Below are positions 1-8,771 of a stretch of 64,000 bases of DNA, in pieces. The stretch covers positions 4,505 to 68,504 of the forward strand of contig DATKCF010000030.1 of NCBI GenBank assembly GCA_035513345.1. Direction: 5' to 3'. Numbering within the stretch: position 1 is the stretch's first letter; each line of letters begins with the position of its first letter. Under the pieces are notes generated by a model. The model worked only from the letters and a program-made list of their open reading frames with translations, ran no database searches and had not been told where the DNA came from. Both the position numbers and the translations under genes were made by a program. Source of the stretch: DATKCF01 sp035513345 (GTDB lineage Bacteria; Gemmatimonadota; Gemmatimonadetes; Longimicrobiales; RSA9).

Positions 1-2
1 TC

Positions 3-350
3 GAATCGATGGCGGTACGCCTGCGGGAAGTGGGAATCCCGGAAGGGTCCTTCCGTACGACCATGAGTCGGTCCGAGGTCGAGGAAGAGGTCTACCTTCC
101 GGGCCACTACCCGCCGATCCGGCGCGTCCTGGTCGGCGTCGATGGGACGACCTGGATCCAGCGCATGGACAGACTGCGGCCGGGACCTTGGGTGGCGCTC
201 GACACGAACGGCCGCCCGCTCTTTCAGGTCACGCTGCCGGAGGGTGTAACGCTTCGGCAGGCCTCGGCGGATGCCGTCTGGTGCACCGTGCGCGACGAAC
301 TCGACGTTCCCCACCTGGTCCGCTGGAACCTGGCAGAGCCGGCCGGCTGA
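3..350 (+). CDS. C-terminal end of a probable 6-bladed beta-propeller protein (5' partial)
   Basis: The reading frame is open from the first complete codon of the window, so the gene starts upstream and only about 115 C-terminal residues are visible; the ATG at position 9 need not be the real start. The visible part has short beta-type repeats ending in the pattern VWCTVRDELDVPHLVRW. That ending resembles the last blade of secreted 6-bladed propeller proteins, which often finish with a 'W..RDELDV..V..Y' motif. No catalytic residue is visible and the function is unknown. The family call rests on this terminal motif only. Confidence 0.55.
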   Translation, partial: ESMAVRLREVGIPEGSFRTTMSRSEVEEEVYLPGHYPPIRRVLVGVDGTTWIQRMDRLRPGPWVALDTNGRPLFQVTLPEGVTLRQASADAVWCTVRDELDVPHLVRWNLAEPAG

Positions 351-362
351 GCTCGTCCGCAC

Positions 363-391
363 TTCGCGCGTATTGCCTGCTTTCGTATATT
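363..391 (+). promoter_or_regulatory. Candidate promoter upstream of alaS
   Basis: A TATATT box at 386-391 lies 17 bases downstream of TTCGCG (363-368) in the 73-base gap before alaS. The -10 is good and the -35 is weak. The same TTCGCG-type -35 is seen before the htrA-like gene. Inferred only. Confidence 0.3.
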
Positions 392-423
392 GAAAGGCTT
401 GACTCCATACGCGCGGCGAAGCC

Positions 424-3099
424 ATGACGGGATCAGAGATCCGACAGAAGTTCATCGACTACTTTGCGCGGCACGGCCACGAGCCCGTGCCGAGCTCCAG
501 CCTCGTGCCGCGCGGCGATCCGACACTGCTGTTCACGAACGCCGGGATGGTCCAGTTCAAGGGCGTGTTCCTCGGTGAGGAGCAGCGACCGTACAACCGG
601 GCGGTGACGTCGCAGAAGTGTTTGCGCGTGAGCGGCAAGCACAACGATCTCGAGGAAGTCGGTGTGACGACGCGTCACCACACGTTCTTCGAGATGCTGG
701 GCAACTTCTCGTTCGGTGACTACTTCAAGGCTGACGCGATCCGGTTCGCGTGGGAGCTGTTCACCGAGGAGTTCGGGCTACCGAAGGAGAAGCTCTGGGC
801 CACGGTACATCACACCGACGACGAGGCGGCGAAGCTGTGGGCGGAGATCGCGGGGCTGCCGCCATCGCGGATCTTCCGGCTGGGCGACAAGGACAATTTC
901 TGGCAGATGGGCGAGACCGGTCCGTGCGGGCCGTGCTCGGAGATCCACTACGATCTGAGGCCGGGTCCTGAAGCGGGCACGGACGTGTCGGAGTCGGAGT
1001 TCATCGAGCTTGGCGATGCGGGCCGGTTCCTCGAGTTGTGGAACCTGGTGTTCATGCAGTTCGACAGGGCGGCGGACGGCACGATGACGCCGTTGCCGGC
1101 GCCATCGATCGACACGGGTGCCGGCCTGGAGCGGCTGACGTCCGTGCTTCAGGGTGTCGACTCGAACTACAGAACGGATCTGTTCGTGTCACTGATCGAG
1201 CGCGCGGAGGCCGAGGTCGGCGTGCCGTACGATGCGGGCGATGGCGGCGTATCGTACCGGGTGCTGGCGGACCATGCCCGTGCTGTCGCGTTCCTGCTTG
1301 CGGACGGCGTTCATCCGTCGAACGACGGGCCGGGCTACGTGCTGCGCCGGATCCTGCGTCGCGCGGTCCGGCACGCGTGGCTGCTCGGTCGGCGACAGCC
1401 GACGCTCGTCCACGTCGTCGAAGGCGTGGTCGACCTGATGGGTGACGCGTACCCCGGTCTGCGCGAGAGCCGGGACCACCTGCTTGGCGCGACACGGGAG
1501 GAGGAGGAGCGCTTCCTCGACACGATCGACAGCGGGATGGAACGTATCGATGAGATCGCGCCTCGGCTGGCGGCCGATTCGCGCGCGGGAATCGAAGGCG
1601 GCGGAAAGCGCCCGACGATTGCGGGCGAGGATGCGTTCCGGCTGCACGACACGTTCGGCTTTCCGGTCGACCTGACGGAACTGATCGGCAGGGAGCGCGG
1701 CTACGCGGTCGATGTCGCGGGTTTCGAGAAGGCGCTCGAGGAGCAGCGTGCGCGGTCACGTGCGGACCGACGAGCGGCGGGCACCGGACTGGCGCCGGAA
1801 TCGGTCGCAGGCGGTTGGCGCGCGCTTGATCCGACCGCGGAGCAGCGGTTCATGGGTTACACGATGCTGGACGTCGAGACCGCGGTTGTGGCGGTTCGGC
1901 CCGACCCGGCGAGGCCGGCGCTGGTGCTGCGCGACAATCCGTTCTACGTCGAGGCGGGTGGCCAGGTCGGCGATGTCGGCATGGTTGAGGGCGACGGCTG
2001 GCGGTTGCGCGTGGAGGACGTGCAGCGAGTGGGAGACCGCGTTGCGGTCATCGGACCGGTGGATGGCATGCTGCCGGACGTTTCGTCGCCGATACACGTT
2101 CGAGCGGCGGTCGACAGGCACACGCGTCACGACACAGTACGCAACCACACGGCGACTCATCTGCTGCACGCTGCGCTTCGCAACGAGCTGGGCACGCACG
2201 TGCAGCAACGCGGATCGCTGGTGGCGCCCGACCGGTTGCGTTTCGACTTCGTGCATACCCGGCCCATGACGCCCGAGGAGGTGCGCAGAGTCGAGGAGGT
2301 CGTGAACCTGAACGTGCTCGAGGACTACGAGGTCGAGACGGAGTCGCTACCGTACCCGGAGGCCGTGGCCCGTGGCGCGATGGCGTTGTTCGGAGAAAAG
2401 TACGGCGACATCGTCCGTGTCGTGTCCGTGCCGGGTGTGAGTACCGAGTTGTGTGGCGGAACACACACACGGCACACCGGCGAGATCGGGTTGTTCCGCG
2501 TGGTGAGCGAGTCAGGTGTCGCGGCGGGTGTGCGACGGATCGAAGCGGTTACCGGAACGAAGGCGTACCGCCGGGCGGTCGAACACGACGACCTGCTGGA
2601 GAAGGCGGCGTCGCTGGTGAAGACGACGCCGGACGCACTGGTCCGCAGGATCGAGCAGCTCGCCGAAGAGGCGAAGGAACTGCGCAAGCAGCTCGAGCGT
2701 GCGAGGCAGGCGGGCGCGAAGGACCAGGTGTCGGAGCTGGTCGACCGCGCTGTTTCGGTCGATGGCATCCGCGTGATCGCGAAGTCGATCGCGGACATCG
2801 AGCCAGCGGAGCTGCGCTCGCTCGGTGACCAGCTCCGCAAGCGGATAGGCAGCGGCGCAGCGATCCTGGCCTCTCGCCGGGAGGGCCGTACATCGCTGCT
2901 CGTGGTGGTGACGGACGACCTGCCCGCGCGCGGCGTCCGCGCTGATCGCGTGGTGCGGGAAATCACGGCGATAACGGGCGGCTCGGGCGGCGGCCGCGCG
3001 GACATGGCACAAGGTGGAATTGACGATCCGACAAGGGTCGACGAGGCGCTGGGCAAGGTCGCCGACATCGTGCGCTCATTGATGCAGGCGAATCCGTGA
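424..3099 (+). CDS. alaS: Alanine--tRNA ligase
   Basis: Charges tRNA-Ala with alanine in the cytoplasm and hydrolyses mischarged Ser- and Gly-tRNA-Ala. The 891-residue product has the usual full length and order. The class II catalytic core begins at once (IRQKFIDYFARHGH), with motif 2 near RHHTFFEMLGNFSFGDYF. The editing domain carries the zinc ligands: H575 and H579 in HTATH, C677 and H681 in CGGTH. A C-terminal coiled coil (about 715-760) and the C-Ala domain with a glycine-rich segment (SGGGRADMAQGG) follow. The ATG at 424 gives the canonical N-terminus. The stop overlaps the next GTG by four bases, so it probably heads an operon. Confidence 0.97.
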   Translation: MTGSEIRQKFIDYFARHGHEPVPSSSLVPRGDPTLLFTNAGMVQFKGVFLGEEQRPYNRAVTSQKCLRVSGKHNDLEEVGVTTRHHTFFEMLGNFSFGDYFKADAIRFAWELFTEEFGLPKEKLWATVHHTDDEAAKLWAEIAGLPPSRIFRLGDKDNFWQMGETGPCGPCSEIHYDLRPGPEAGTDVSESEFIELGDAGRFLELWNLVFMQFDRAADGTMTPLPAPSIDTGAGLERLTSVLQGVDSNYRTDLFVSLIERAEAEVGVPYDAGDGGVSYRVLADHARAVAFLLADGVHPSNDGPGYVLRRILRRAVRHAWLLGRRQPTLVHVVEGVVDLMGDAYPGLRESRDHLLGATREEEERFLDTIDSGMERIDEIAPRLAADSRAGIEGGGKRPTIAGEDAFRLHDTFGFPVDLTELIGRERGYAVDVAGFEKALEEQRARSRADRRAAGTGLAPESVAGGWRALDPTAEQRFMGYTMLDVETAVVAVRPDPARPALVLRDNPFYVEAGGQVGDVGMVEGDGWRLRVEDVQRVGDRVAVIGPVDGMLPDVSSPIHVRAAVDRHTRHDTVRNHTATHLLHAALRNELGTHVQQRGSLVAPDRLRFDFVHTRPMTPEEVRRVEEVVNLNVLEDYEVETESLPYPEAVARGAMALFGEKYGDIVRVVSVPGVSTELCGGTHTRHTGEIGLFRVVSESGVAAGVRRIEAVTGTKAYRRAVEHDDLLEKAASLVKTTPDALVRRIEQLAEEAKELRKQLERARQAGAKDQVSELVDRAVSVDGIRVIAKSIADIEPAELRSLGDQLRKRIGSGAAILASRREGRTSLLVVVTDDLPARGVRADRVVREITAITGGSGGGRADMAQGGIDDPTRVDEALGKVADIVRSLMQANP

Positions 3100-3524
3100 G
3101 CGAACACACGGAGCCGGCACGGCAGACCCATCGGCAGACGGGCACGGCGGGCGATTGGCTTGCGGCGCGTGATGCGGAAGCACCGGCGGAGCTACGCGCG
3201 TGCGTTCGCGCGGCTGTCGATCGTACGCCGGACGCCGGCAGCACCGCGGCGACACTCGTGACCGCGGCCATCACATGCATGGAAGAGGCGCTCGCGTACA
3301 CCGACGTCGCAGCGGCCGGATCGCGGGAACGAGCCGAGGACGAAGCGTCCGTTCGTGCTGAAGCCCTCGCGCCATTTCGCCCGGCGAGGGCGGCGGCGTT
3401 GCCGTTGCTCGCGGCCGATGCGCTCCTGACATACGCGGCGGAGGCCGCGTCCGAGCACGGATCATCTCTGGATGACCTGTCCTCGGACGTCAACTGCCGG
3501 TTGGCTGCACTGCTGGGAGAATGA
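3096..3524 (+). CDS. Uncharacterised alanine-rich helical protein
   Basis: I do not recognise this 142-residue protein. It starts at a GTG overlapping the alaS stop (GTGA) and ends on a TGA overlapping the next ATG, so it is translationally coupled on both sides. It is predicted mostly helical and rich in Ala and Glu, with no signal peptide and no metal or nucleotide motif. A mildly hydrophobic helix (ALPLLAADALLTYAAEAA) lies near residues 98-115. The coupling suggests a real gene and perhaps a partner of the SIS protein that follows. Function unknown. Confidence 0.7.
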   Translation: MSEHTEPARQTHRQTGTAGDWLAARDAEAPAELRACVRAAVDRTPDAGSTAATLVTAAITCMEEALAYTDVAAAGSRERAEDEASVRAEALAPFRPARAAALPLLAADALLTYAAEAASEHGSSLDDLSSDVNCRLAALLGE

Positions 3525-4105
3525 CGGACCCGTCGACGATTCGCGCACACCTGGAGGGCCTGGCGGCCGCCGCGACGGCCACCGCCGATCTGGCGGATTC
3601 CGTGGCCAGGGTCGCTGGTGTCGCCGCAGCCGCACTGGAGGCCGGAGGCAAGCTTCTGTTCTGCGGGAACGGAGGCTCGGCAGCCGACGCCCAGCATCTC
3701 GCAACGGAGTACGTGGTCCGGTTCCGTCGCGAACGACGCCCGCTGGCGGCGCTCGCGCTGACGACGGACACGTCGCTGCTGACGGCGGCTTCGAACGACT
3801 ACGGCTTCGATCACGTCTTCGCGCGGCAGGTCAGCGCGATCGGCCGAGCGGGGGATGCGCTGTTCCTTCACTCGACGTCGGGCGAGTCGCGGAACCTGCT
3901 GGAGGCGGCGAAGGCGGCGAGTGCCGGCGGGCTGGTGACGATTGCGTTGCTGGCCAGGGGTGGCGGTTCGCTGAAGCACTATGTTGATCACGCGCTGATC
4001 GTGCCGACCGACGATGGCGCGCACGCGCAGGAGTTGCACCTGGCCATCGGCCACGCGATTTGCGACGCCGTCGAGCGCAGGCTGACGGCTGGTGACGCAC
4101 CATGA
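3521..4105 (+). CDS. gmhA: SIS-domain phosphoheptose isomerase-like protein
   Basis: Matches sedoheptulose-7-phosphate isomerase, which makes D-glycero-manno-heptose 7-phosphate for LPS core or S-layer sugars. The 194-residue length is right for GmhA. Visible are the sugar-phosphate loop CGNGGSAADAQHLATE (48-63), the STSG phosphate-binding turn (118-121) and QELHLAIGH (170-178). E63 and H178 occupy the positions of the catalytic Glu and His of the E. coli enzyme (E65, H180). No other heptose gene is adjacent, so a DiaA-like regulatory SIS protein remains possible, although the catalytic pair favours the isomerase. It overlaps its neighbours by four bases on both sides. Confidence 0.82.
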   Translation: MTDPSTIRAHLEGLAAAATATADLADSVARVAGVAAAALEAGGKLLFCGNGGSAADAQHLATEYVVRFRRERRPLAALALTTDTSLLTAASNDYGFDHVFARQVSAIGRAGDALFLHSTSGESRNLLEAAKAASAGGLVTIALLARGGGSLKHYVDHALIVPTDDGAHAQELHLAIGHAICDAVERRLTAGDAP

Positions 4106-4536
4106 CCGCAGTCGACGCGCACGATACGGTGCCCGCCGAGACCGTGCTGGCCGCGTTGCGCGAGGCGCGCGTGGCGGAGAAGGCCCAGACGATCTTCTAC
4201 CGCGCGCTTGCGGCGGAAGCGGAAGAGGCGGGTGATCCCGCGACGGCGGAGCGGTTGAACGGGCTTCTGGCCGATGAGCAACATCATCTCTCGCGGCTCA
4301 CGGCCAGGTTGCTGGAGTGGGGCCAGCCGATCCCGGACATGCGCGGGGCGAACGGACTGCCGGACCTGCCGCGGTGGGAGGCGGTAGCGCGGGAACGCGA
4401 ACGTGCCGAGATAGCCAGGTACGAAAAGCTTCTCGAGCTCGCGCTGGACGAGCGGACCCGCCGCATGATCGGGGAGTTCCTCGACGCCGAGCGGAACCAC
4501 GCGCAATCGCTGGGCGGCAAATGGATGGGGGCGTAG
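4102..4536 (+). CDS. Ferritin-like (rubrerythrin-type) di-iron protein
   Basis: A 144-residue four-helix protein with two metal-binding helix pairs. EKAQTIFYRAL gives E26, and DEQHH gives an ExxH pair at E59/H62. EIARYEKLL gives E103 with E108 close by, and DAERNHAQ gives the second ExxH at E130/H133. This layout is that of rubrerythrin/ferritin-like di-iron domains. No C-terminal rubredoxin CxxC module is present, so it is the short form. The role is probably peroxide detoxification or iron handling; substrate and partner are unknown. The start overlaps gmhA by four bases and the SDR gene follows four bases later. Confidence 0.8.
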   Translation: MTAVDAHDTVPAETVLAALREARVAEKAQTIFYRALAAEAEEAGDPATAERLNGLLADEQHHLSRLTARLLEWGQPIPDMRGANGLPDLPRWEAVARERERAEIARYEKLLELALDERTRRMIGEFLDAERNHAQSLGGKWMGA

Positions 4537-4540
4537 CGGC

Positions 4541-5302
4541 ATGGTGTCGATCGACCTGACGGGCAAGCGAGCTGTAGTGACGGGTGGGTCGCGTGGCGTT
4601 GGCCGTGCGACGGCGCTGCTTCTGGCACAGGCCGGCGCGAGCGTCGGGATCTCGTACCACAGCAGGCACGCTGACGCGGAATCGGTTGTCGAGCAGATCC
4701 GGCAATCCGACGGCCGCGGCTGGGCCGAAGCGGGCGACCTGGCCGATCCCGGATCGGCGAAGAGGCTGGCCGAGCGCGCGCGCTCGGAGTTCGGCGGGCT
4801 CGACATCTTCGTCGGCAATGCGGGCATCTGGCCGCCCGATGATGTGCCTGTGGCAGACCTGACGGACGAGCAATGGCGACGCACGCTCGCCGTGAATCTC
4901 GACTCGACGTTCTATACGACGCGCGAAGCCGCGCGCATGGTCGCGGTTGGCGGCAGTATCGTGCTGATCAGCTCGACCGCGGGACAACGTGGCGAGGCCG
5001 GCCACTCCGACTACGCCGCGACGAAGGGCGCGATCATCTCGATGGTCAAGGGAATCGCGGTCGAGCTGGCAGCCCGTCAGGTCACCGTCAACTGCGTGGC
5101 ACCCGGCTGGGTCGACACCGAGATGGCCGCGTTGCCATATGCCGGAGAAGGCAGAGCCCGCATCGAGGCCGGCATCCCGCTCGGCCGCGTCGCTACTGCC
5201 GAGGATATCGCCGGACCGGTGGTGTTCCTGTGCAGCCGGCTGGCCCGTCACATCACGGGTGAGATCCTCAACGTGAACGGCGGATCCGTTCTTTGCGGGT
5301 GA
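4541..5302 (+). CDS. SDR-family oxidoreductase (FabG-like)
   Basis: A classical short-chain dehydrogenase/reductase of 253 residues. The Rossmann motif TGGSRGVG (14-21) is at the N-terminus, NAG is at 93-95, and the catalytic tetrad appears as N119, S144/S145, Y158 and K162 (YAATK). The C-terminus NVNGG is typical of FabG-like 3-oxoacyl-ACP reductases. It could reduce an acyl-carrier-protein ketone or another carbonyl. There are no acp or fab neighbours, so the substrate cannot be assigned. It overlaps the following CCA-enzyme start (GTGA). Confidence 0.88.
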   Translation: MVSIDLTGKRAVVTGGSRGVGRATALLLAQAGASVGISYHSRHADAESVVEQIRQSDGRGWAEAGDLADPGSAKRLAERARSEFGGLDIFVGNAGIWPPDDVPVADLTDEQWRRTLAVNLDSTFYTTREAARMVAVGGSIVLISSTAGQRGEAGHSDYAATKGAIISMVKGIAVELAARQVTVNCVAPGWVDTEMAALPYAGEGRARIEAGIPLGRVATAEDIAGPVVFLCSRLARHITGEILNVNGGSVLCG

Positions 5303-6657
5303 ACGCGGAGCCGCAGGCGAACGCCGACCTTGCTCCGCCGGCGGCGGTCGTCGCGATCGCTCGCCGGCTGATGGAGCACGGCTTCGAGGCGTGGGCGGTC
5401 GGCGGCGCGGTCCGCGACGGCCTGACCGGCCGCGCAGGCGGTGACTGGGACCTGGCCACCGACGCGACGCCCGCACAGATCCGCCGGACGTTCAGCCGCA
5501 CCATTCCGATAGGCATCGAGCACGGCACGGTCGGCGTTCTGGCCGCGGATTCCGTGATGTATGAAGTCACGACGTTCCGGCTCGACGTCGAGACGGACGG
5601 ACGCCACGCGGTCGTGCAGTTCGCGAAGACGCTCGAGGAAGATCTGTCGCGCCGCGACTTCACGATCAACGCGGTTGCGTGGAACCCCGTTACGGGCGAG
5701 CTGCGCGATCCACATGGCGGCGTTGACGACCTGCAGCACGGCCTGCTGCGCACGGTCGGTGCGCCGGAACTCCGCTTTGCCGAGGACTACCTGCGCGTTC
5801 TGCGCGCTCTGAGATTCGCGGGCCATTTCGGGCTCCGGATCGAGGACGAGACGCGGGCCGCGCTCGAGCGCGCTGTCGCTCACACGGACATACTGTCTCC
5901 AGAACGTATTCGCGAGGAACTCGCGAAGGTGCTGTCGAAGACCCGGCATGCGTCCGACTCGCTCGCTCTGTACGCGGCCACCGGCGTCCTGGCGAAGCTG
6001 CTTCCGGAACTGGCGGCGACGCGCGCCGTCGAGATCGCCGACGGCGTCGATGCGTGGACCGTCGCAATACGCACGGTCGACGCGGTCGCACCGTCGAGGC
6101 CCCGCCTGCGCCTGGCCGCGTTGCTGCACACGGTCGGGTATCCGGCCGCGAAGACGAAGGACCTGCGCGGCGGGTATCGCTACACGGGTCACGAGCAGCT
6201 CGGCGCGCGTACAGCGGAAGCGATACTGCGGCGGCTGCGCGCGGCGAACGCCGAGATCGAACGCGTCGTCGCCGTCGTCGCTCGCCAGTCCGACCTGTTC
6301 CCCCCTGAGGCGCCCGACACGGGTATCCGCCGCTGGCTCGCAGACGTCGGACCCGACCTCGTCAACGACCTGTTCCGGCTGCGCATCGCACGACAGCGTG
6401 CGCTGCAGGCAGAGCGCGCGGAGCGCGACATCGTGGAGCGCTGGCGGGGCGCGCACCGCGTGATGCTCTCGAATCCGGCGCTGACACTCGACAGGCTTGC
6501 GATCGACGGCAACGATCTTCGTGAAGCCGGCCTGGATCCCGGGCCGCGCTTCGGCACGATCCTTCGCGACCTTCTGGCACGTGTAATCGACGATCCGTCC
6601 CTCAACGAACGAGACACGCTGCTCGGTATCGTGCGTCACGAGTACGGTGACCGATGA
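5299..6657 (+). CDS. cca: CCA-adding tRNA nucleotidyltransferase / poly(A) polymerase family protein
   Basis: Class II nucleotidyltransferase that builds or repairs the 3' CCA of tRNAs. The N-terminal head has the GGAVRD motif followed by DWDLAT (the two metal-binding aspartates). The neck has EEDLSRRDFTINA and the ERIREELAKVL segment. The C-terminal HD-like region reads LLHTVG where active enzymes usually have LHDxG, so its metal site looks degenerate. I chose GTG 5299 because it overlaps the SDR stop by four bases; TTG 5293 is an alternative. The tRNA-Gln gene in this window lacks an encoded CCA, which fits a need for this enzyme. ZIP follows with a four-base overlap. Confidence 0.9.
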   Translation: MNAEPQANADLAPPAAVVAIARRLMEHGFEAWAVGGAVRDGLTGRAGGDWDLATDATPAQIRRTFSRTIPIGIEHGTVGVLAADSVMYEVTTFRLDVETDGRHAVVQFAKTLEEDLSRRDFTINAVAWNPVTGELRDPHGGVDDLQHGLLRTVGAPELRFAEDYLRVLRALRFAGHFGLRIEDETRAALERAVAHTDILSPERIREELAKVLSKTRHASDSLALYAATGVLAKLLPELAATRAVEIADGVDAWTVAIRTVDAVAPSRPRLRLAALLHTVGYPAAKTKDLRGGYRYTGHEQLGARTAEAILRRLRAANAEIERVVAVVARQSDLFPPEAPDTGIRRWLADVGPDLVNDLFRLRIARQRALQAERAERDIVERWRGAHRVMLSNPALTLDRLAIDGNDLREAGLDPGPRFGTILRDLLARVIDDPSLNERDTLLGIVRHEYGDR

Positions 6658-7367
6658 CCGGTGCGCTCTTCGCCGTGATCGCCGCGTTGGCGAACATCCT
6701 CGGCGGCGCGATCGTGCTGACGCGCAGGGGGCCCGGCCGCTATCTCGATGCGCTGGTCGGCTTCGGTGCGGGTTTCATGCTGGCCGTCGCATTGCTCGAG
6801 ATGACACCACACGCAATCGGGCTGCGTGGCGGATTCGCCGCGATCCTGATCGGCTATCTCGGCGTACACCTGACGCAGCACGTGCTCACGCCGCACTTCC
6901 ATTTCGGTGAGGAAACCCACACGGACGCGATGGTCTCACCGGGCGTCGGTGTGTGGGCGCTGGTCGGCCTCGTCCCGCACTCGTTCTTCGATGGTGTCGC
7001 GATCGCCGGCGGGTTCCTCGATTCGCCTCGCCTGGGCATGCTGATCTTCACCGCAATCGTTCTGCATAAGGTGCCGACGGGACTGTCGCTGGCCAGTGTG
7101 ATGCTCGCCAGCGGCAACAGTCGCCGTGACACGATGATGGCCGTTGTCGGTGTCGGCCTGGCAACGGTCGCCGGTGCCATCGTCACGCCCGCCGTCGGTC
7201 CGCTGGCAACGTACGGTCTCGCGCTTGCGGCCGGCGTCACCATCTATGTCGCCGCATCCAATCTGATACCCGAATCGCAGCGTCAGCACAGCTGGCTGGT
7301 GCAGGGCGGTGTGTTCGCGGGCGTGCTCGTTTTCGTGCTCGCCCGCTCGCTGCTTCCCGGAGCGTGA
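6654..7367 (+). CDS. ZIP-family divalent metal transporter
   Basis: A 237-residue inner-membrane protein with about eight hydrophobic segments. ZIP signature sites are visible: HSFFDG in the fourth helix region, LHKVPTG in the fifth, and ASNLIPE near the end. These histidines and glutamates form the metal pathway for zinc, iron or manganese. A short histidine-bearing loop (PHFHFGEETH) lies between helices 3 and 4, as in other ZIPs. The start ATG overlaps the CCA-enzyme stop and the stop overlaps rarA. Metal specificity cannot be read from sequence. Confidence 0.9.
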   Translation: MTGALFAVIAALANILGGAIVLTRRGPGRYLDALVGFGAGFMLAVALLEMTPHAIGLRGGFAAILIGYLGVHLTQHVLTPHFHFGEETHTDAMVSPGVGVWALVGLVPHSFFDGVAIAGGFLDSPRLGMLIFTAIVLHKVPTGLSLASVMLASGNSRRDTMMAVVGVGLATVAGAIVTPAVGPLATYGLALAAGVTIYVAASNLIPESQRQHSWLVQGGVFAGVLVFVLARSLLPGA

Positions 7368-8764
7368 TGCGCGAGCCCGATCTCTTTGGCGGCACGGGTG
7401 CAGGGGAAGACGACGCGGCCGGCTTCGCGCCCGACACGATCGATTCCGGCGCCCCGCTGGCCGCACGCATTCGGCCGCGCACGCTCGACGAGTTCGTCGG
7501 CCAGGAGCCGATCCTCGGACCGGGCCGCGCACTGCGTCAGCTCATCGAAGGCGATGCGCTCGGCAGTCTGATTCTGTGGGGCCCGCCCGGCACTGGAAAG
7601 ACGACTCTCGCGCACATCATTGCCGAACGTACGAAGTCGACATTCGTGCCGTTCAGCGCGGTCACGGAAGGCGTAGCGCGCGTGCGCGAGATCATAGCGC
7701 AGGCAAAGACGCGGCTGCGCGCGAACGGACGCCGGACCATCCTCTTCTGTGACGAGATCCATCGATTCAACAAGGCGCAGCAGGACGCGTTTCTTCCTCA
7801 CGTCGAAGCGGGCACGATCACACTGATCGGCGCGACTACCGAGAACCCGTCGTTCGAGGTGATCGGCGCACTGCTCAGCCGTGCGCGCGTGTTCGTGCTC
7901 CAGCCACTCGGCCCCGAGGCGGTGAAGCAGATTCTCGAACGCGCAGCGAAGGATACCCAACGGGGGCTGGGCGACACGGGCGTCACCATTGATGCCGACG
8001 CGATCGGGTTCCTGGCCGAAGCCGCGGACGGCGACGCGCGGCGCGCACTCAACGCGCTGGAAACGGCAACCACGCTGGCCCAGCAGAGCGGCGGCACGGT
8101 AACGGTCGAGACGGCACGGGAAGCGCTCCAGCTCCGCTTCGCGCGCTATGACAAGGGCGGCGATGAGCACTTCAACATGCTGTCCGCCTACCACAAGTCA
8201 CTGCGCGGCAGCGATCCGCAGGCCGCCCTGTACTGGATGGCGAGAGTGATCGAAGGCGGCGGCGATCCGCGAATCCTGTTCCGTCGGGCCATGGCCATGG
8301 CGGCAGAAGACATCGGGCTGGCCGACCCGCAGGCGCTCCAGATGGCGGTCGCCGCGCGTCAGGCGTTCGATGTGCTCGGCCCGCCCGAAGGATTTCTGCC
8401 GCTGGCGGAAATGACGATCTATCTGGCAACGGCGCCGAAGAGCAATGCGGTCGTGCGCGCACTCGGCGCAGCGCTCGAGGCTGCCAGGCAGACGCCGGCA
8501 GCGCCGGTCCCGCTTCACATCCGCAATGCGCCGACTTCGCTGATGAAGGAGCTGGGGTACGGTCAGGGCTACCGTTACGCGCACGACTCGCCGGACGGCT
8601 ACCTGGCGCAGGAGTATCTGCCCGCCGAACTGACCGGCACGCGATTCTACGAACCGGGCGACCACGGGTTCGAGAAGCGGGTGGCGGAACGGCTGGCGTG
8701 GTGGGCGAATCGGCGGGCCGGGACGGCCGGTGAGGGAACGCCGGACGCGGCGGAAGGTAGCTAG
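7367..8764 (+). CDS. rarA: Replication-associated recombination ATPase RarA (MgsA)
   Basis: AAA+ ATPase acting at stalled replication forks. The 465-residue product has Walker A GPPGTGKT (72-79), Walker B with DE at 129-130 (FCDEIHRFNKAQQD), sensor 1 (GATTENPSFE) and the C-terminal MgsA tetramerisation domain containing YHKSLRGSDPQAALYWMARM-like sequence. An N-terminal DLFGG segment precedes the core, as in many RarA proteins. ATG 7367 shares one base with the ZIP stop; an in-frame GTG lies one codon earlier. Full length, with no sign of damage. Confidence 0.95.
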   Translation: MREPDLFGGTGAGEDDAAGFAPDTIDSGAPLAARIRPRTLDEFVGQEPILGPGRALRQLIEGDALGSLILWGPPGTGKTTLAHIIAERTKSTFVPFSAVTEGVARVREIIAQAKTRLRANGRRTILFCDEIHRFNKAQQDAFLPHVEAGTITLIGATTENPSFEVIGALLSRARVFVLQPLGPEAVKQILERAAKDTQRGLGDTGVTIDADAIGFLAEAADGDARRALNALETATTLAQQSGGTVTVETAREALQLRFARYDKGGDEHFNMLSAYHKSLRGSDPQAALYWMARVIEGGGDPRILFRRAMAMAAEDIGLADPQALQMAVAARQAFDVLGPPEGFLPLAEMTIYLATAPKSNAVVRALGAALEAARQTPAAPVPLHIRNAPTSLMKELGYGQGYRYAHDSPDGYLAQEYLPAELTGTRFYEPGDHGFEKRVAERLAWWANRRAGTAGEGTPDAAEGS

Positions 8765-8771
8765 ATGGAGG

